Assembly (NCBI GenBank): GCA_023664385.1
Contig: JAMPFU010000002.1
Location: 1 to 64,000, forward strand
Origin: Clostridium sp.
GTDB lineage: Bacteria; Bacillota; Clostridia; Lachnospirales; Lachnospiraceae
DNA length: 64,000 nucleotides
Reading direction: 5' to 3'
Made by a program: the position numbers and the translations under genes. The notes under the pieces are model-generated. The model did not search any database. It worked only from the letters and a program-made list of their open reading frames with translations, and had not been told where the DNA came from. Below, piece by piece: positions 61,533 to 64,000 of this stretch (positions are counted from its first letter, which is position 1; each line of letters opens with the position of its first letter).

Positions 61533-62957
61533 TTATAATACGCCATGCTTCTTATATGGTCTTTCCTCTGCTTTTGTATAAAGCATGTCAAAAGCAGCAA
61601 TCAGACGCTTTCTTGTTGCGTCAGGCTCTATAATATCATCCACATAGCCTCTCTTTGCAGCCGCCATGGCACTTGACTGAAGCTCCGTGTACTCCTTCTT
61701 ACACTCCTCAACAAAAGCCTTCTTATCCTCCGCTGCATCTATCTCCTTGGCATACATAATCTTAACTGCCATCTCAGGTTCCATTGTGCCTATTTTGGCA
61801 TTTGGCCATGCATAAACCATATCAGCGCCAATTCCTTTAGAATTCATAACCGTATAAGCAGTTCCAAATGCATCGCCCATAACAACCGTTACCTTTGGAA
61901 CCGTTGCATTTGCATAGGCATAGGTAAGCTTTCCTGCTGCATCGGCTATCATTCTTTCATTGGCAACAGTGCCTACAAAGCCCTTTACATTCACCAATGT
62001 AAGAACAGGTATTGAAAATGCATCGCAGAACTTCACAAAATCCGCAGCAACGTAAGCGCCCGAGGTTGAAAGGTAATCGCCACCATCCTCCACACTATTT
62101 GCCACGCAGCCTACAGTCTGTCCATTCAGCTTTATAAATCCAAGCACCATATCCTTTGCAAATCCCTTGTATGCCTCGAAGAATATATTGTTGTCAGCAA
62201 TATTTGAAAGCACGCCCCTTGCGTCCTTATTAAGTCCATCAAGATTCGGAATAATTCTGTTTAAATCATCACTACATTCTGTGGTATCGTCATCCTCATT
62301 GTTTGAAGGAAGCATATCGATAAGTCCCCTCACCTGTGCGAGAAGCTCTGCATCACTGTCAAACACCCCATCTACAAGAGATGTATTTCCACTGATATAT
62401 TCTGCTGATGCGGTATTAAGCTTTGACTCGTTATTTCCGTCTAAAGCATTTGGGCTGTTTACAAATATTTTCGAACCCTCCGCAGTCATAAAGGTAAAAT
62501 CAGTAAGTGCAGGAATCAGTGCCGCACCGCCGCCGCATGTTCCGAATACTGCGGTTATCTGAGGAATCACGCCTGATGCAAGAGACTGTTTAAGATAAAG
62601 CTCTCCAAAGGCATTCATTGCATCCATAGCCTCCTGAAGTCTTATACCTGCACAGTCAATCAATCCAACCACAGGCGCGCCTACCTTCATAGCCATATCA
62701 TATACCTTTGCAATCTTCTTTGCATGCATCTCGCCTACTGCACCACCGAGAACGGAAGCGTCCTGACTGTAAACATAGACTATTTTTCCATTGATAACAC
62801 CATAGCCGGTTATGACACCATCTTTAGGAGTATCAGTTTCCTGCATGTTGAAATCCGTGCTTCTTGAGGTAACATAAGCACCTATCTCAACAAAGCTTGC
62901 GTCATCAAGCAACGCTGCAATTCTGTCGCCTGCTGACAAACTAAGTTTGTTACTCAT
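61533..62957 (-). CDS. Acyl-CoA carboxyltransferase (MmdA/PccB, 12S-like)
   Basis: Carboxyltransferase of the methylmalonyl-/propionyl-CoA family, 474 residues. The two crotonase-like halves are seen: GVITGYGVINGKIVYVYSQD and GLIDCAGIRLQEAMDAM in the first, LGFIKLNGQTVGCVAN, VNVKGFVGT and VMGDAFGTAYTVMN with AWPNAKIGTMEPE in the second. The exact acyl-CoA (propionyl/methylmalonyl, glutaconyl or malonyl) is not certain. First gene of the five-gene cluster, with a candidate promoter just upstream. Confidence 0.92.
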   Translation of the reverse strand: MSNKLSLSAGDRIAALLDDASFVEIGAYVTSRSTDFNMQETDTPKDGVITGYGVINGKIVYVYSQDASVLGGAVGEMHAKKIAKVYDMAMKVGAPVVGLIDCAGIRLQEAMDAMNAFGELYLKQSLASGVIPQITAVFGTCGGGAALIPALTDFTFMTAEGSKIFVNSPNALDGNNESKLNTASAEYISGNTSLVDGVFDSDAELLAQVRGLIDMLPSNNEDDDTTECSDDLNRIIPNLDGLNKDARGVLSNIADNNIFFEAYKGFAKDMVLGFIKLNGQTVGCVANSVEDGGDYLSTSGAYVAADFVKFCDAFSIPVLTLVNVKGFVGTVANERMIADAAGKLTYAYANATVPKVTVVMGDAFGTAYTVMNSKGIGADMVYAWPNAKIGTMEPEMAVKIMYAKEIDAAEDKKAFVEECKKEYTELQSSAMAAAKRGYVDDIIEPDATRKRLIAAFDMLYTKAEERPYKKHGVL

Positions 62958-62978
62958 TTTTAGTCCTCCATTTTTTGT

Positions 62979-63008
62979 ATTATACTTTAGGCTTCAACCA
63001 AAATTGAA
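62979..63008 (-). promoter_or_regulatory. Proximal promoter of the decarboxylase cluster
   Basis: On the minus strand TTCAAT (63003-63008) and TATAAT (62979-62984) are 18 nt apart, 22 nt upstream of mmdA-like. A near-palindrome GGTTTCAA/TTGAAGCC (62990-62997 with 63004-63011) sits across the -35 box and could be an operator. A second candidate, TTGATT (63052-63057) with TACAAT (63029-63034, 17-nt spacer), lies further upstream. Confidence 0.6.
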
Positions 63009-63074
63009 ACCAAAATCTTCCGATTGTAATTGTATACTTTTTCGAATATTAAATCAAGAGCTTTATTAAGAAAA

Positions 63075-63098
63075 GGTCGGTAAAATTCTTTACCGACC
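63075..63098 (-). terminator. Terminator between the YwqH-like gene and the decarboxylase cluster
   Basis: GGTCGGTAAA (63075-63084) pairs with TTTACCGACC (63089-63098), 10 bp with a 4-nt loop. On the minus strand TTTTCTT follows. It ends the transcript of the two genes at the right edge. Confidence 0.85.
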
Positions 63099-63140
63099 AT
63101 ATGGGCGACTGTAGTGTATTATCTTTTATCTAGCTCTGCG

Positions 63141-63524
63141 TCAGTTTAAAAAGAAATTATACAAAAAATTCTCCATTTCCAAGTTCGCAATTTCACAACA
63201 GATATGTCTTTTTTTGTTTTCTACAGCTTCAAGCTTACCACTAATTGCATCCCGAAAGTGTATGGCACTACTTTCATAAGCCGGTATAAGTTCTTCTTCA
63301 AAATCTGCTTTTCCCGCTCCATACCAAAGTTCTTCATCGATATAATAACGTGATAAAAAGCTTGCGTTTACAAAAGCATCCTCAATATCCTCAATAGCGG
63401 CATTTAGCTTATTGATACATTCATCCAACACTTCCACCTGTGCTTTATAAGCATCTATCAGAACATTATTATCACTTATTTTTTTCCTAAAAAACTGCAC
63501 TCTTTCCTTTGTATCTTGTTTCAT
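63141..63524 (-). CDS. Small helical WXG/YwqH-like protein
   Basis: A 127-residue, mostly helical protein with no signal peptide. Two long helices flank ELWYGAGKADFEEEL, which resembles the W-x-G-(K)-x-A-x-x-F turn of WXG100/YwqH (DUF5082)-type proteins linked to type VII secretion and LXG toxins. No neighbouring toxin is visible in the window, so this is tentative. Ribosome site GGAGG. It follows the partial gene at the edge by 51 nt. Confidence 0.55.
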   Translation of the reverse strand: MKQDTKERVQFFRKKISDNNVLIDAYKAQVEVLDECINKLNAAIEDIEDAFVNASFLSRYYIDEELWYGAGKADFEEELIPAYESSAIHFRDAISGKLEAVENKKRHICCEIANLEMENFLYNFFLN

Positions 63525-63575
63525 ACTTTTCCTCCTTACCTATAATATAAGCCTCAATTATCCCTAAATAAACCA

Positions 63576-64000
63576 TCATTTGTACTGTCCCAGCAGCTTA
63601 TACCCATCATATACAAAAAGTGTATCGTTTGCATATTCAAAGGTCAAGGTATCTGCCCCTACATAATTGGCAAGCTCCACACGTTCTCCTTCACCCTTCA
63701 AATCTGTTTTATATAAAATCCCGTCTGTCAAAAGATACATTTCGTTGTTTTCAACAGAAAAATTTACGATCTGCTCCCGATGTCCCGGGGTTTTGTATAT
63801 GCTCTCATAGGTTTCCGCCTCTATGTCAACGCATATTATCTCATCCCAATCCTTGTGCCAATACTCCATGTTATTATGTGAACCCTGATTGCCCTTACCT
63901 TGTTGTACAAGAAGATACACCTTACCCTCATATTCTGCTACATGCTCAGGAGTTATAACTGCATCCGGCATATCCACATCAATTTTTGCTTCCTGATATT
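63576..64000 (-). CDS. Unknown beta-rich protein, 5' end beyond the window
   Basis: The open frame has no stop up to the last base, so the start lies outside. The visible 141 residues alternate short strands (KVYLLVQQGKG; EMYLLTDGILYKTDLKG; NDTLFVYDGYKLLGQYK), like one end of a beta-propeller or DUF5050-type repeat protein. No family is recognised. It may be secreted or surface-bound, but the N-terminus needed to judge that is missing. Confidence 0.6.
   Translation of the reverse strand, partial: YQEAKIDVDMPDAVITPEHVAEYEGKVYLLVQQGKGNQGSHNNMEYWHKDWDEIICVDIEAETYESIYKTPGHREQIVNFSVENNEMYLLTDGILYKTDLKGEGERVELANYVGADTLTFEYANDTLFVYDGYKLLGQYK

Overview
The window looks like chromosome of a motile, endospore-forming, anaerobic Firmicute, most likely a Lachnospiraceae member (Roseburia/Agathobacter/Butyrivibrio-like). 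This is inferred from AT-rich DNA with GGAGG ribosome sites, a clostridial flagellar operon with FliY in place of FliN, spoIVA and gerW (ytfJ), an IspH–ribosomal S1 fusion, a giant 2-hydroxyacyl-CoA dehydratase activase and a Na+-pumping biotin decarboxylase cluster. Species cannot be fixed by eye. Nearly every gene is on the minus strand; the activase at 32560-36774 is the only convincing plus-strand gene. No rRNA, tRNA, CRISPR array, prophage or transposase gene was seen.

Region 1 (205-20091, minus) is a flagellar supercluster, in transcription order flgB-flgC-fliE-fliF-fliG-fliH-fliI-fliJ-motE-like-fliK-flgD-TIGR02530-flgE, then a terminator and a new promoter, then flbD-motA-motB-fliL-fliM-fliY-cheY-fliO-fliP-fliQ-fliR-flhB. 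It covers rod, MS ring, switch, export ATPase, hook, stator and export gate. Several starts are GTG or TTG, and many genes overlap or nearly touch. Upstream of it lie comM-dprA-topA (20295-25069), driven by a consensus promoter at 25117-25145.

Region 2 (25149-32198, minus) holds a flavin reductase, a small alarmone synthetase, a DHH phosphoesterase, an unlisted 45-residue membrane protein, gerW, a DUF2953 protein, two unknown proteins, a rhomboid-like membrane protein with a zinc ribbon, and a LysM protein. Region 3 is the activase, with a roughly 260-nt leader carrying a large structured repeat, followed by a minus-strand RelE/ParE-type toxin with a 56-residue antitoxin and scpAB.

Region 4 (39204-52289, minus) is a housekeeping, sporulation and export block: spoIVA, SGNH hydrolase, gpsA, plsY, der, pgeF, yraN, ylqH-like, ylqG-like, rnhB, lepB, rbgA, lepB, rplS. 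The rplS-rbgA-rnhB-ylqG-ylqH order resembles Bacillus and includes two flagellar-export paralogs outside the main cluster. Region 5 (52513-57318) has cheR, ispH-rpsA, cmk and a YhiN-type flavoprotein. Region 6 (57503-62957) encodes two carboxyltransferases, a biotin carrier, a Na+ pump beta subunit and an unusual lipoprotein-OadG fusion: an Na+-coupled decarboxylase or transcarboxylase system. The right edge carries a WXG/YwqH-like small protein and the C-terminal part of an unknown protein.

The most unusual content is between genes. Three copies (about 1-186, 32316-32512, 49265-49413) of a 150-200 bp nested-hairpin element share a core but have different, self-complementary arms, so pairing is kept while sequence changes. 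A second family (49435-49544, 57363-57480, and perhaps 8732-8761) starts with GCTGTCGCA and ends as terminators. A third short repeat (GCCGTCAGGCGAGGTG) occurs at 36876-36933 and inverted at 39060-39080.
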